64,000 nt of DNA from Streptomyces sp. PsTaAH-137 (GCF_003259365.1 NZ_QLLY01000001.1:310001-374000); one strand, 5' to 3'. Shown: positions 1-8,904, counted from the first letter of the stretch. Notes: generated by a model from the letters alone, not told the origin. Numbers and translations: made by a program.

Positions 1-307
1 CGCGCACATCGTCGACGACCGCACCCTCGCCCTGCCCGACCGCCCCGGCAACCGCCGGGCGGACAGCTTCCACAACATCCTGGCGAACCCGCACGCGGGC
101 CTGCTCTTCCTCATACCCGGCGCCCGGGACGTCCTGCGGGTCAACGGCCGCGCCCGGATCCTCACCGACGCGCCCTTCTTCGACCTCATGGAGGTCAAGG
201 GCCAACGCCCGCAGCTCGCCCTGCTCCTGGACATCGACGAGATCTATCTGCACTGCCCGCAGTCGCTGCGCCGCTCGGGCATCTGGGAGCCGGAGACCTG
301 GAGTTAG
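1..307 (+). CDS. Pyridoxamine 5'-phosphate oxidase-like flavin-binding protein (3' part only)
   Basis: The open frame enters from the left edge (first full codon at base 2) and stops with TAG at 305-307, giving about 101 C-terminal residues. Visible text includes LALPDRPGNRRADSFHNI, LANPHAGLLFLIPG, LRVNGRARI and the end LRRSGIWEPETWS. The run of a 'DRPGNRRxDS' loop, a strand plus 'NPHxGLLFLIPG', then 'LRVNGRA' is typical of the FMN-binding split barrel of pyridoxamine-phosphate-oxidase relatives (MSMEG_1061-like). The substrate cannot be predicted. The stop overlaps the stop of the converging GNAT gene by 4 nt. The N-terminus lies outside the window. Confidence 0.75.
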   Translation, partial: AHIVDDRTLALPDRPGNRRADSFHNILANPHAGLLFLIPGARDVLRVNGRARILTDAPFFDLMEVKGQRPQLALLLDIDEIYLHCPQSLRRSGIWEPETWS

Positions 308-729
308 GGCATCACCCTGGACATGCCCACCGACCCGTACGAGGACGTCTCCACGAAGCCGAACTTCCCGTAGAGGAACTTCGCGGGCCCGTCCGCGATG
401 AGCGATACGTACGCGGACGAGGGCGCCCGGCGCTCCAGCTCCTCGGTGAGCGCTTCCATGATCCGCCGACCCAGACCCCGGCCCTGGTGGCCGGGGTGGA
501 CGCAGATGTCGACGATCTGGAACGCCGTGCCGCCGTCCCCGATGATCCGGCCCATCCCGATCGGCTCGACGCGGTGCCGCAGCAGGACGCCGAACCAGGT
601 GTTCGGCAGCGCGACCGCGGCGGCCTCCGGGCTCCGGTCGGAGAGGCCCGCGTCCGTGCGCAGCCGCCGGAACACCTCGACCGAGGGAGGGGATGCCCGG
701 CTCGACGATGTAAGGGTCAGGGATGTCAT
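304..729 (-). CDS. GNAT-family N-acetyltransferase
   Basis: 141 aa, the normal size for a single GNAT domain, which transfers an acetyl group from acetyl-CoA to an amine. The acetyl-CoA-binding motif A is clear: a beta strand with DICVHPGHQGRGLGRRIM at about residues 73-90, containing the pyrophosphate loop HQGRGLG. The C-terminal AKFLYGKFGFVETSSYG is the usual motif B strand-helix with the conserved Tyr/Phe. The substrate cannot be inferred. It converges on the preceding oxidase-like gene (4-nt stop overlap) and is divergent from endonuclease V, with about 50 nt between the starts. Confidence 0.85.
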   Translation of the reverse strand: MTSLTLTSSSRASPPSVEVFRRLRTDAGLSDRSPEAAAVALPNTWFGVLLRHRVEPIGMGRIIGDGGTAFQIVDICVHPGHQGRGLGRRIMEALTEELERRAPSSAYVSLIADGPAKFLYGKFGFVETSSYGSVGMSRVMP

Positions 730-769
730 TCATGCCTTACAGGCTACAGGGCTGCGCGTGGCCGGCATC

Positions 770-775
770 TAGGGT
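770..775 (+). promoter_or_regulatory. Candidate -10 element (TAGGGT) for a leaderless endonuclease V mRNA
   Basis: TAGGGT ends 6 nt before the ATG at 782, so a transcript starting the usual 6-7 nt downstream would begin at or next to the start codon. No purine-rich ribosome binding site precedes the ATG. No convincing -35 hexamer is visible, so this rests on the -10 match and its position. Confidence 0.35.
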
Positions 776-781
776 TGCGGC

Positions 782-1504
782 ATGGTGACGATCACAGCGA
801 TCCCGGCGGGCTGGCCGACCGACGAGGCGGCGGCGCGGGCGGTCCAGGACGCGCTGCGCGGCCGCGTGATCCTCGACGAGAACGGCCCGCCGCCCGGCGC
901 GGGCCCGGTCACCGGGATCGACGTCGCCTACGACGACGCACGCGATGTCGTCGCCGCGGCCGCGGTCGTCCTGGACCCGGTCACGCTCGACGTGATCGAG
1001 GAGGCGACGGCCGTCGGACACATCGCCTTCCCTTACGTCCCGGGCCTGTTGGCGTTCCGCGAGATCCCCGCGGTCCTCGACGCCCTGGAGGCGCTGCGCA
1101 CCGACCCCGGCCTGGTGATCTGCGACGGCTACGGCATCGCGCACCCGCGCCGCTTCGGTCTCGCCAGCCATCTCGGGGTGCTCACCGGACTGCCCACGAT
1201 GGGGGTCGCCAAGAACCCGTTCGTGTTCGCCGAGGGCGAGTTGGGGCCGGAGCGGGGGAGCGCGGCACCGCTCCTCGACGGCACCGAGGAGGTCGGCCGT
1301 GCCCTGCGCACCCGCGCGGGCGTCAAGCCGGTGTACGTCTCGGTGGGCCACCGGGTGTCACTCGACAACGCGTGCGCGCACGTGCTGTCCCTCACTCCGA
1401 CGTACCGTCAGCCGGAGACGACAAGGCGAGCGGACCGCCTCTGCAGGGACGCCCTGGCGTCCCTGCAAGGGGCGCGGGGAACTGCGCGACCGGCCACGAC
1501 GTAG
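782..1504 (+). CDS. nfi: Endonuclease V (deoxyinosine 3' endonuclease)
   Basis: 240 aa. Endonuclease V nicks DNA one base 3' of deoxyinosine and starts repair of deaminated adenine. Metal-binding carboxylates sit where the family expects them: D47 in TGIDVAYDD, E94 after the wedge motif PYVPGLLAFRE (residues 84-94), and D115 in VICDGYG. The conserved HPRRFGLASHLGV and GVAKNPF follow. The last residues (LQGARGTARPATT) are unusual: they are encoded by a 12-bp hairpin and then by a copy of a dispersed intergenic repeat (1468-1495), so the natural C-terminus seems to have been replaced or extended by repeat DNA. The nuclease core ends before this. The gene is monocistronic and converges on the next gene with a 33-nt gap. 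Confidence 0.92.
   Translation: MVTITAIPAGWPTDEAAARAVQDALRGRVILDENGPPPGAGPVTGIDVAYDDARDVVAAAAVVLDPVTLDVIEEATAVGHIAFPYVPGLLAFREIPAVLDALEALRTDPGLVICDGYGIAHPRRFGLASHLGVLTGLPTMGVAKNPFVFAEGELGPERGSAAPLLDGTEEVGRALRTRAGVKPVYVSVGHRVSLDNACAHVLSLTPTYRQPETTRRADRLCRDALASLQGARGTARPATT
1442..1467 (+). terminator. Perfect 12-bp inverted repeat inside the 3' end of nfi
   Basis: tgcagggacgcc (1442-1453) and its exact complement ggcgtccctgca (1456-1467) are separated by 2 nt. The hairpin lies within the last codons of the reading frame, directly before the dispersed repeat. It resembles an intrinsic terminator stem without a T-run, common in high-GC actinomycetes. Its function is inferred from form and position. 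Confidence 0.5.
1468..1495 (+). repeat. Dispersed GC-rich repeat, single arm (copy A)
   Basis: Contains the core ggggcgcggggaactgcgc at 1469-1487, shared exactly with copies at 6561, 15697 and 26949, and in inverted form at 6520 and 15622. Here it is read as the last codons of nfi. The other copies are non-coding and lie just after gene ends. Confidence 0.85.
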
Positions 1505-1537
1505 CCGCAGACGCACGACGACCCGCGCCACGGTTGC

Positions 1538-2737
1538 TCAGCGCTCGGCCGCCACCCGGAACGTGATCCCGGCCTTCTGCAACCGCCCGGTCAACGCGTC
1601 GCCCATCGCCACCGCCGTGGTGACCTGCCCGGCGCTCTCCGGCAGGTCGTCAAGGGCGAGCGACAGCGCCGACTCGGCCAGCATCTTCGCGGTCTCCCCG
1701 TAGCCGGGGTCGCCGCCGGACACCTCCGTGAACACCCGGCGCCCGCCGCCCTCGCCCACGAACCGCACCGAGAACCAGCTCTTGGCCCGGCGCTCCGCGT
1801 CGGGTCCGTCGCCGGGCAGCAGCCGCCCGCCCAACCAGCGCCGGACGGGCCCGACCTGGGCCGCCGTGAAGAGCGCGCCCGCGGCGGCGACGCCGCCGAC
1901 CGCGACCGGCAGCGACTTCACGGCCGCGTAGTGCCGGTAACGGAAGTCGGGGCCGTAGCGCTCAAGCGCCCGTGCGGAGCGCTGCACCACCTGCGGGTCG
2001 ATCGTCGGCAGCGGCAGCGCCCACGCCCCGACCTCCTTGGCGTACCGCGGCGCGGACGTCGGCGCGTACGCGGTCCTGCCCACCAGGCGCGGCTGGTGCC
2101 GACGCCGGTCGCGCTGCGCGGCGACCATCTGCCGGCCCCGCGCGAACTGGTTCAGCGCGGACGCGAACGTACCGCCCGAGAACCGGGCGTTGGTCCGCAC
2201 GAACCCGTCGACCCGCAGCGGCACACCCTCCGGCAACTGCCGCACCGTGAAGTAGGCGCCCAGGTCGTGCGGCACCGAGTCGAAACCGCAGGCGTGCACC
2301 AGACGGGCGCCCGTCTCGCGCGCGTGGGCGTCGTGCCGGACGTACATGAGGTCCACGAACTCCGGCTCGCCGGTCAGGTCCACGTAGTCGGTGCCCGCGT
2401 CCGCGCACGCGGCGACGATCCCTTCCCCGTACTCCAGGTACGGGCCGACCGTGGAGATCACCACGCGCGCGCGAGCCGCCAGTTCGCGCAGGCTCGCCCG
2501 GTCGGCGACGTCCGCGCGCAGCAGCGGCAGCACCGCGCACTCCGGGTCGATCCCGGTGAGCCGTTCGCGCAGCCGCTCCAGCTTCGCGGTGTCCCGGCCC
2601 GCGATCGCCCAGCGCAGTCCGTCGGGCGCGTGGGCCGCGAGGTACTCGGCCGTGAGCACCCCCACGAATCCCGTCGCCCCGAAGAGCACCACGTCGTACG
2701 CCCTGTCCGTCCCGCCGGGCTTCCCACGCTCGTTCAT
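1538..2737 (-). CDS. Saccharopine dehydrogenase-like / trans-acting enoyl reductase family protein
   Basis: 399 aa from the ATG at 2737, chosen because GAGGGG (2743-2748) sits 5 nt upstream; the frame stays open further 5' without another good site. The N-terminus is a Rossmann NAD(P)-binding fold (YDVVLFGATGFVGVLTAEYL), followed by RADVADRASL, VVISTVGPYLEYGEGIV and ACADAGTDYVDLTGEP. These motifs are typical of the saccharopine-dehydrogenase-like family that includes mycobacterial trans-acting enoyl reductases of lipid synthesis. No saccharopine substrate is implied. A role in lipid or polyketide reduction is inferred from family and from the adjacent divergent beta-oxidation operon, with which it shares a 170-nt control region. 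Confidence 0.82.
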   Translation of the reverse strand: MNERGKPGGTDRAYDVVLFGATGFVGVLTAEYLAAHAPDGLRWAIAGRDTAKLERLRERLTGIDPECAVLPLLRADVADRASLRELAARARVVISTVGPYLEYGEGIVAACADAGTDYVDLTGEPEFVDLMYVRHDAHARETGARLVHACGFDSVPHDLGAYFTVRQLPEGVPLRVDGFVRTNARFSGGTFASALNQFARGRQMVAAQRDRRRHQPRLVGRTAYAPTSAPRYAKEVGAWALPLPTIDPQVVQRSARALERYGPDFRYRHYAAVKSLPVAVGGVAAAGALFTAAQVGPVRRWLGGRLLPGDGPDAERRAKSWFSVRFVGEGGGRRVFTEVSGGDPGYGETAKMLAESALSLALDDLPESAGQVTTAVAMGDALTGRLQKAGITFRVAAER

Positions 2738-2803
2738 GACACCCCTCATCGTGCGTGCCGCGCCGTTGCCGGTGGCCGAGGCTAGCGTGACGACTCGGAA
2801 ATT

Positions 2804-2820
2804 GGCTAAGCGCTTGCTCG
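2804..2820. promoter_or_regulatory. Candidate operator centred on palindrome aagcgctt
   Basis: The sequence ggctaagcgcttgctcg has a perfect 8-bp palindrome at 2808-2815 with partial symmetry outside. It lies between the divergent starts at 2737 and 2907 and just upstream of a promoter-like pair at 2829-2857. Sites of this kind are often bound by TetR-type fatty-acid regulators. No such regulator gene is adjacent; the nearest regulator is the MerR gene at 8905-9672. Confidence 0.4.
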
Positions 2821-2828
2821 TCAAGGTC

Positions 2829-2857
2829 TTGTGCTGACCCGGCCGCATTCATAGCAT
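2829..2857 (+). promoter_or_regulatory. Candidate promoter of the beta-oxidation operon
   Basis: TTGTGC at 2829-2834 and TAGCAT at 2852-2857 are separated by 17 nt, a reasonable vegetative sigma pair. The predicted start near 2864 leaves a leader of about 43 nt to the ATG at 2907. It lies immediately downstream of the palindrome at 2804-2820, so binding there could control it. Confidence 0.4.
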
Positions 2858-2906
2858 CGTTGGTGTTACATCAGTTGTGTCACAGACGATCTGGGGGCGT
2901 GGCCGA

Positions 2907-4076
2907 ATGACAGAGGCAGGCGCGGAGAGCCGCGACGAGCACGGCGGACCCCTCGCCGGGGTGCGCGTGGTCGAGCTCGCCGGGATCGGCCCGGGGCCGT
3001 TCGCCGCGATGCTCCTCGCCGACCTCGGCGCCGACGTCGTACGGGTCGACCGGCCGGGCGGCGGCGGACTCGCGATCAATCCCGCGTACGACATCACCAA
3101 CCGCAACAAGCGATCGGTGGTCGTCGACCTGAAGGCCGAGGACGGGGCCGAGCGCGTGCTCGGGCTCGTCGAGCGTGCCGACGTACTGATCGAGGGCTAC
3201 CGGCCGGGCGTCGCCGAGCGGCTCGGCGTCGGCCCCGCAGCCTGCCACGGGCGGAACGCGCGGCTGGTCTACGGCCGGATGACCGGCTGGGGCCAGGAGG
3301 GCCCCCTCGCACAGCGCGCCGGGCACGACATCGCCTACATCGCGCCGACCGGCACCCTCGGCATGATCGGCAACCCCGACGAGCCGCCCGCCGTCCCCGC
3401 CAACCTGGTGGGGGACTTCGCGGGCGGCTCCCTCTACCTCGTCGTCGGCATCCTCGCGGCCCTGCACCACGCCCGCGCCACCGGCGAGGGCCAGGTCGTC
3501 GACGCCGCCATCGTCGACGGCACCGCGCACCTCACCTCGATGATCCACGGCATGCTCGCGGCGGGCAGCTGGCAGGACCGGCGCGGTGCCAACCTGCTGG
3601 ACGGCGGCTGCCCGTTCTACGGCTCGTACGAGACGGCCGACGGCCAGTACATGGCGGTCGGCGCCCTGGAGCAGCAGTTCTACGCCGAGTTCATGGAGCT
3701 GCTCGGCCTCGCGGACACCGCCTCCGCACGAGGGGACCTGTCCCGCTGGGGCGAGCTGCGCGACGCCGTCACCGCACGCTTCAAGGAGCGTACGAGGGAG
3801 GAGTGGACGGCCGTCTTCGAGGACTCGGACGCCTGTGTCGCCCCCGTGCTGTCGCTGCGCGAGGCGCCCCGGCATCCGCATCTCGCCGCCCGCGGCACCT
3901 TCGTCGACCACGGCGGCATCACCCAGCCCGCCCCCGCCCCCCGCTTCACGCGCACCCCCACCACCGTCCGCTCGGGGCCGGCGCAGCCCGGCGCCGACAC
4001 CGCGGTCGTGGCGCGCGACTGGGACGTACCGGCCCTGACCGGCGAACCCACCGCCCCCGAGAAGAAAGGCAGTTGA
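2907..4076 (+). CDS. CaiB/BaiF-type CoA transferase, alpha-methylacyl-CoA racemase-like
   Basis: 389 aa from the ATG at 2907, preceded by a GGGGGCG stretch; a GTG at 2877 is an alternative. The N-terminal GVRVVELAGIGPGPFAAMLLADLGADVVRVDRP is the class III CoA-transferase signature region. Residues matching the known racemase active site are present with exact spacing: H140 (RAGHDIAY), D170 (LVGDFAGG) and E255 (GALEQQFY), which argues for a racemase rather than a transferase. Racemases convert (R)- to (S)-2-methylacyl-CoA so that methyl-branched fatty acids can enter beta-oxidation. It is the first gene of an operon with acyl-CoA dehydrogenase (8-nt gap), thiolase and FadB-like genes, which fits this role. 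Confidence 0.85.
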   Translation: MTEAGAESRDEHGGPLAGVRVVELAGIGPGPFAAMLLADLGADVVRVDRPGGGGLAINPAYDITNRNKRSVVVDLKAEDGAERVLGLVERADVLIEGYRPGVAERLGVGPAACHGRNARLVYGRMTGWGQEGPLAQRAGHDIAYIAPTGTLGMIGNPDEPPAVPANLVGDFAGGSLYLVVGILAALHHARATGEGQVVDAAIVDGTAHLTSMIHGMLAAGSWQDRRGANLLDGGCPFYGSYETADGQYMAVGALEQQFYAEFMELLGLADTASARGDLSRWGELRDAVTARFKERTREEWTAVFEDSDACVAPVLSLREAPRHPHLAARGTFVDHGGITQPAPAPRFTRTPTTVRSGPAQPGADTAVVARDWDVPALTGEPTAPEKKGS

Positions 4077-4084
4077 TCGCGAGC

Positions 4085-5227
4085 ATGGAACGACGCCTGT
4101 TCAGCGCCGAGCACGAGGCGTTCCGCGAGACCGTGCGCACCTTCCTCGCCAAGGAGGTGACCCCGCACTACGAGCAGTGGGAGAAGGACGGCATCGTCGC
4201 GCGGGAGGCCTGGCTCGCCGCCGGCCGCCAGGGACTCCTGGGACTCGCCGTGCCCGAGGAGTACGGGGGCGGCGGCAACGCCGACTTCCGCTACAGCGCC
4301 GTCCTCGCCGAGGAGTTCACCCGGGCCGGCGCGGCCGGGCTCGCGGTCGGCCTGCACAACGACATCATCGGCCCGTACCTGACCTCGCTCGGCACGGACG
4401 AGCAGAAGCGGCGCTGGCTGCCCGGCTTCTGCGACGGCTCGCTGATCACCGCGATCGCCATGACCGAACCCGGCGCCGGATCCGACCTCCAGGGCATCCG
4501 CACCAGCGCCGAGGACAAGGGCGACCACTGGCTGCTCAACGGCTCGAAGACCTTCATCTCCAACGGCATCCTGGCCGACCTCGTCATCGTCGTCGCCAAG
4601 ACCACGCAGGAGGGCGGCGCGCACGGCCTGTCCCTGCTCGTCGTCGAGCGCGGTACGGAGGGCTTCGAGCGCGGCCGCAACCTCGACAAGATCGGCCAGA
4701 AGGCGCAGGACACGGCCGAGCTGTTCTTCAACGACGTACGGGTTCCCAAGGAGAATCTGCTCGGTGAGCTGAACGGCGCGTTCATCCACCTGATGACGAA
4801 CCTCGCGCAGGAGCGCATGGGCATCGCCGTCGCCGCCATCGCCGCCGCCGAGCACCTGCTGGAGATCACCACGACGTACGTCAAGGAGCGCGAGGCCTTC
4901 GGGCGCAAGCTCGCCAAGCTGCAGCACATCCGGTTCGAGATCGCCGAGATGGCCACCGAGTGCGCCGTCACCCGGACCTTCCTCGACCGCTGCATCGAGG
5001 ACCACTCCGCGGGCACCCTCGACGCCGTGCACGCCTCCATGGCCAAGTGGTGGGCCACCGAACTCCAGAAGCGCGTCGCCGACCGCTGCCTCCAGCTCCA
5101 CGGCGGCTACGGCTACATGACCGAGTACCGCGTCGCGAAGGCCTTCACCGACGGACGCATCCAGACCATCTACGGCGGGACGACCGAGATCATGAAGGAG
5201 ATCATCGGCCGTTCGCTGCTGTCCTGA
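4085..5227 (+). CDS. Acyl-CoA dehydrogenase, long-chain (LCAD/IVD) active-site type
   Basis: 380 aa, standard length. An FAD enzyme that introduces the alpha-beta double bond in acyl-CoA. Signatures are [20 protein letters not shown] (about 121-140) and the C-terminal [14 protein letters not shown]. In medium-chain enzymes the catalytic Glu lies in 'YEGT'; here that position is Gly. Instead the segment [11 protein letters not shown] supplies E243, the position used in long-chain and isovaleryl-CoA dehydrogenases. This supports long or branched substrates and agrees with the upstream racemase. The ATG at 4085 lies 8 nt after the previous stop; the ribosome binding site (aaaggc) is weak, so coupling to the previous gene is likely. 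Confidence 0.9.
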   Translation: MERRLFSAEHEAFRETVRTFLAKEVTPHYEQWEKDGIVAREAWLAAGRQGLLGLAVPEEYGGGGNADFRYSAVLAEEFTRAGAAGLAVGLHNDIIGPYLTSLGTDEQKRRWLPGFCDGSLITAIAMTEPGAGSDLQGIRTSAEDKGDHWLLNGSKTFISNGILADLVIVVAKTTQEGGAHGLSLLVVERGTEGFERGRNLDKIGQKAQDTAELFFNDVRVPKENLLGELNGAFIHLMTNLAQERMGIAVAAIAAAEHLLEITTTYVKEREAFGRKLAKLQHIRFEIAEMATECAVTRTFLDRCIEDHSAGTLDAVHASMAKWWATELQKRVADRCLQLHGGYGYMTEYRVAKAFTDGRIQTIYGGTTEIMKEIIGRSLLS

Positions 5228-5253
5228 ACACACCCCTGTTGAAAGGCACTTCC

Positions 5254-6468
5254 GTGACCACAGACGCGTACGTCTACGACGCGATCCGCACCCCTCGTGG
5301 CCGGGGCAAGGCCAGTGGCTCCCTGCACGGCACCAAGCCGATCGACCTGGTGGTCGGCCTGATCCACGAGATCCAGGCCCGCTTCCCCGGCCTCGACCCC
5401 GCCGCCATCGACGACATCGTCCTCGGCGTCGTCGGCCCGGTCGGCGACCAGGGCTCCGACATTGCCCGCGTCGCCGCCATCGCGGCCGGACTGCCGGACA
5501 CGGTCGCGGGCGTACAGGAGAACCGCTTCTGCGCGTCGGGCCTCGAAGCCGTCAACCTCGCCGCGATGAAGGTCCGCTCCGGCTGGGAGGACCTGGTCCT
5601 CGCCGGCGGTGTCGAGTCGATGTCGCGGGTGCCGATGGCCTCCGACGGCGGTGCCTGGTTCGCCGACCCGATGACCAACTTCGAGACCGGCTTCGTGCCG
5701 CAGGGCATCGGCGCCGACCTCATCGCCACCATCGAGGGCTTCTCCCGGCGCGACGTCGACGAGTACGCGGCGCTCTCCCAGGAGCGGGCCGCCGCCGCGG
5801 TGAAGGACGGCCGCTTCGAGCGCTCGGTGGTCCCCGTCAAGGACCGCAGCGGTCTGACCGTCCTGGACCACGACGAGTTCCTGCGGCCCGGCACGACCGC
5901 CGACTCGCTGGCCAAGCTCAAGCCGTCCTTCAAGGACATCGGCGACCTCGGCGGCTTCGACGCCGTCGCGCTCCAGAAGTACCACTGGGTCGAGAAGATC
6001 GACCACGTGCACCACGCGGGCAACTCCTCCGGCATCGTCGACGGCGCGTCGCTGGTCGCCATCGGCTCGCGCGAGGTGGGGGAGCGGTACGGCCTCACGC
6101 CCCGCGCCCGCGTCGTCTCCGTGGCCGTCTCCGGCTCCGAGCCGACCATCATGCTCACCGGCCCGGCGCCCGCCACCCGCAAGGCGCTCGCCAAGGCCGG
6201 TCTGACCATCGACGACATCGACCTCGTCGAGATCAACGAGGCCTTCGCCGCGGTGGTGCTCCGCTTCGTCAAGGACATGGGCCTGTCGCTGGACAAGGTG
6301 AACGTCAACGGCGGCGCGATCGCGCTCGGTCACCCGCTCGGGGCGACCGGCGCCATGATCCTGGGCACGCTCGTCGATGAACTCGAGCGTCAGGACAAGC
6401 GGTACGGCCTGGCCACGCTGTGCGTCGGCGGGGGCATGGGCATCGCCACCATCGTGGAGCGGGTGTAG
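5254..6468 (+). CDS. Acetyl-CoA C-acetyltransferase (thiolase)
   Basis: 404 aa from the GTG at 5254, with gaaagg 7 nt upstream. Catalyses thiolytic cleavage of 3-oxoacyl-CoA, the last step of beta-oxidation. The catalytic set is complete: nucleophile C93 ([12 protein letters not shown]), H360 in [15 protein letters not shown], and second Cys C390 (LCVGGGMG). Third gene of the fatty-acid operon, 26 nt after the dehydrogenase stop. The 200-nt gap before the next gene holds a long inverted repeat that could attenuate transcription into the FadB-like gene. Confidence 0.93.
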   Translation: MTTDAYVYDAIRTPRGRGKASGSLHGTKPIDLVVGLIHEIQARFPGLDPAAIDDIVLGVVGPVGDQGSDIARVAAIAAGLPDTVAGVQENRFCASGLEAVNLAAMKVRSGWEDLVLAGGVESMSRVPMASDGGAWFADPMTNFETGFVPQGIGADLIATIEGFSRRDVDEYAALSQERAAAAVKDGRFERSVVPVKDRSGLTVLDHDEFLRPGTTADSLAKLKPSFKDIGDLGGFDAVALQKYHWVEKIDHVHHAGNSSGIVDGASLVAIGSREVGERYGLTPRARVVSVAVSGSEPTIMLTGPAPATRKALAKAGLTIDDIDLVEINEAFAAVVLRFVKDMGLSLDKVNVNGGAIALGHPLGATGAMILGTLVDELERQDKRYGLATLCVGGGMGIATIVERV

Positions 6469-6485
6469 CGCCGTAGGGCCACCGT

Positions 6486-6612
6486 TTCGTCGCCGACCGC
6501 GGGTGATCCGTGGCTGGCCGCGCAGTTCCCCGCGCCCCTGGGCGAGCGGAGCTCGCTTCAGGGGCGCGGGGAACTGCGCGAGAAGCCCCACCGGCCCGCG
6601 GTCGGCGACGAA
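6486..6612. repeat. Long near-continuous inverted repeat built from the dispersed repeat (copy B)
   Basis: Three nested perfect inverted segments lie on one axis: ttcgtcgccgaccgcggg (6486-6503) with 6595-6612 (18 of 18), the 21-bp arm 6520-6540 with 6559-6579 (21 of 21, containing the dispersed core), and gcgagc (6542-6547) with gctcgc (6551-6556) around a 3-nt loop. The RNA could fold into one stem of about 120 nt between thiolase and FadB-like genes. Likely roles are transcription attenuation, mRNA stabilisation or a protein-binding cruciform; none is proven. Confidence 0.85.
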
Positions 6613-6668
6613 GGCCCACCCCCGAACCCGCCCTCAACTCCCCGCACCTGACTTCACGGAGACACACC

Positions 6669-8843
6669 ATGACCGCCAGCACAACCATCCGCTGGGAACA
6701 GGACGACACCGGCATCGTCACCCTCGTCCTCGACGACCCCAACCAGTCCGCGAACACCATGAACCAGGCGTTCAAGGACTCCATCGCGGCGATCGCCGAC
6801 CGCGCCGAGGCCGAGCGCGACTCCATCCGCGGCATCATCTACACCTCCGCCAAGAAGACCTTCTTCGCGGGCGGCGACCTCAAGGACATGATGAAGGCCG
6901 GCCCCGAGGACGCCCAGGCCGTCTTCGAGACCGGCATCGGCATCAAGAACTCCCTGCGCCGCATCGAGACCCTCGGCAAGCCGGTCGTCGCGGCGATCAA
7001 CGGCGCGGCGCTCGGCGGCGGCTACGAGATCGCCCTCGCCAGCCACCACCGCGTCGCCCTCGACGCCCCCGGCTCGAAGATCGGCCTCCCCGAGGTCACC
7101 CTCGGCCTGCTCCCCGCCGGCGGCGGCGTCACCCGCACCGTCCGCCTCATGGGCATCGCCGACGCCCTCCTGAAGGTGCTGCTCCAGGGCACCCAGTACG
7201 CCCCGAAGCGCGCCCTGGACAACGGCCTCGTCCACGAAGTGGCCGCCACGCGCGAGGAGATGCTGGAGAAGGCCCGCGCCTTCATCGACGCCAACCCCGA
7301 GTCGCAGCAGCCCTGGGACAAGCCCGGCTACCGCATCCCCGGCGGCACCCCGGCCAACCCCAAGTTCGCCGCGAACCTCCCGGCCTTCCCCGCCAACCTC
7401 AAGAAGCAGCTCAACGGCGCCCCCTACCCGGCGCCGCGCAACATCCTCGCGGCCGCCGTCGAGGGCTCCCAGGTCGACTTCGAGACCGCCCTGACCATCG
7501 AGGCCCGCTACTTCACCGAGCTGGTCACCGGCCAGACCGCGAAGAACATGATCCAGGCGTTCTTCTTCGACCTCCAGGCGGTCAACTCCGGCGCCAACCG
7601 CCCCCAGGGCATCGAGCCCCGCAAGGTGCGCAAGGTCGCCGTCCTCGGCGCCGGCATGATGGGCGCGGGCATCGCCTACTCGTGCGCCCGCGCGGGCATC
7701 GACGTCGTCCTGAAGGACGTGTCCGCCGAATCCGCCGCCAAGGGCAAGGCGTACTCCGAGAAGCTGTGCGCGAAGGCCGTCTCCCGCGGCCGCACCACCC
7801 AGGAGAAGGCGGACGCGCTGCTCGCCCGCATCACGCCCACCGCCGACCCGCAGGCCGTGGCCGGCTGCGACGCCGTCATCGAGGCCGTCTTCGAGGACCC
7901 CTCGCTCAAGCACAAGGTGTTCCAGGAGATCCAGGACATCGTCGAGCCCGACGCGCTGCTGTGCTCCAACACCTCGACGCTGCCCATCACCGTCCTCGCC
8001 GAGGGCGTCCAGCGGCAGGCCGACTTCATCGGTCTGCACTTCTTCTCGCCGGTCGACAAGATGCCGCTCGTGGAGATCATCAAGGGCGAGCGCACCGGTG
8101 ACGAGGCGCTGGCCCGCGCCTTCGACCTCGTACGGCAGATCAACAAGACGCCGATCGTCGTGAACGACTCGCGCGGATTCTTCACCTCGCGCGTCATCGG
8201 CCACTTCATGAACGAGGGCATCGCCATGGTCGGCGAGGGCGTCGAGCCCGCGTCGGTCGAGCAGGCGGCGGGCCAGGCAGGCTACCCGGCCAAGGTGCTC
8301 TCCCTCATGGACGAGCTGACCCTCACCCTGCCCCGCAAGATCCGCAAGGAGACGCGGGCGGCGATCGAGGAGGCGGGCGGCACCTGGGACGAGCACCCAG
8401 CGGAGGCCGTCATCGACCGCATGGTCGACGAGTTCGGGCGCACCGGCCGCAGCGGTGGCGCGGGCTTCTACGAGTACGGCGAGGACGGCAAGCGCGGCGC
8501 CCTGTGGCCGGGCCTGCGCGAGCACTTCACCAAGCCGGGCACCGAGATCCCGTTCGAGGACATGCAGGAGCGCATGCTCTTCTCCGAGGCGCTGGACACC
8601 GTCCGGCTGATCGAGGAGGGCGTCCTGACGTCCGTCGCCGACGCCAACATCGGCTCCATCTTCGGGATCGGCTTCCCCGGCTGGACCGGCGGTGTCCTGC
8701 AGTACATCAACGGTTACGAGGGCGGGCTCACCGGATTCGTCGCCCGCTCGCGCGAGCTGGCCGAGCGCTACGGCGATCGGTTCCTGCCGCCCGCGCTGCT
8801 CGTGACGAAGGCGGAGAAGGGCGAGACGTTCAGCGACAGCTGA
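6669..8843 (+). CDS. FadB-like multifunctional enzyme: enoyl-CoA hydratase / 3-hydroxyacyl-CoA dehydrogenase
   Basis: 724 aa, the usual length of fatty-oxidation complex alpha subunits. The start ATG at 6669 follows acggagacacacc. The N-terminal crotonase domain (about 1-190) carries the oxyanion segment FAGGDLKDM and both catalytic acids, E120 (GGGYEIALAS) and E142 (GLPEVTLG). The C-terminal dehydrogenase begins with the NAD-binding KVAVLGAGMMGAGIAYS near residue 321, and has His457 in GLHFFSPVDKMP with the partner Glu shortly after. It hydrates enoyl-CoA and oxidises the 3-hydroxy product, so with the neighbouring dehydrogenase and thiolase it completes one beta-oxidation round. Ends at a strong bidirectional terminator. 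Confidence 0.94.
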   Translation: MTASTTIRWEQDDTGIVTLVLDDPNQSANTMNQAFKDSIAAIADRAEAERDSIRGIIYTSAKKTFFAGGDLKDMMKAGPEDAQAVFETGIGIKNSLRRIETLGKPVVAAINGAALGGGYEIALASHHRVALDAPGSKIGLPEVTLGLLPAGGGVTRTVRLMGIADALLKVLLQGTQYAPKRALDNGLVHEVAATREEMLEKARAFIDANPESQQPWDKPGYRIPGGTPANPKFAANLPAFPANLKKQLNGAPYPAPRNILAAAVEGSQVDFETALTIEARYFTELVTGQTAKNMIQAFFFDLQAVNSGANRPQGIEPRKVRKVAVLGAGMMGAGIAYSCARAGIDVVLKDVSAESAAKGKAYSEKLCAKAVSRGRTTQEKADALLARITPTADPQAVAGCDAVIEAVFEDPSLKHKVFQEIQDIVEPDALLCSNTSTLPITVLAEGVQRQADFIGLHFFSPVDKMPLVEIIKGERTGDEALARAFDLVRQINKTPIVVNDSRGFFTSRVIGHFMNEGIAMVGEGVEPASVEQAAGQAGYPAKVLSLMDELTLTLPRKIRKETRAAIEEAGGTWDEHPAEAVIDRMVDEFGRTGRSGGAGFYEYGEDGKRGALWPGLREHFTKPGTEIPFEDMQERMLFSEALDTVRLIEEGVLTSVADANIGSIFGIGFPGWTGGVLQYINGYEGGLTGFVARSRELAERYGDRFLPPALLVTKAEKGETFSDS

Positions 8844-8861
8844 GCCGTCCGCCGGCGGTCT

Positions 8862-8898
8862 GTGGTGGTGCGCCCCGCGACACGGGGCGCACCACCAC
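8862..8898. terminator. Bidirectional terminator between fadB-like and merR genes
   Basis: Perfect 15-bp stem (gtggtggtgcgcccc, 8862-8876; complement 8884-8898) with a 7-nt loop, placed exactly between two converging genes. Confidence 0.85.
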
Positions 8899-8904
8899 GG
8901 CCGT

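Noticed and set aside
487..1566. A plus-strand frame spanning the GNAT and endonuclease V genes
   Set aside because: It overlaps a real gene in another frame and has Arg/Gly-rich translation without any domain.
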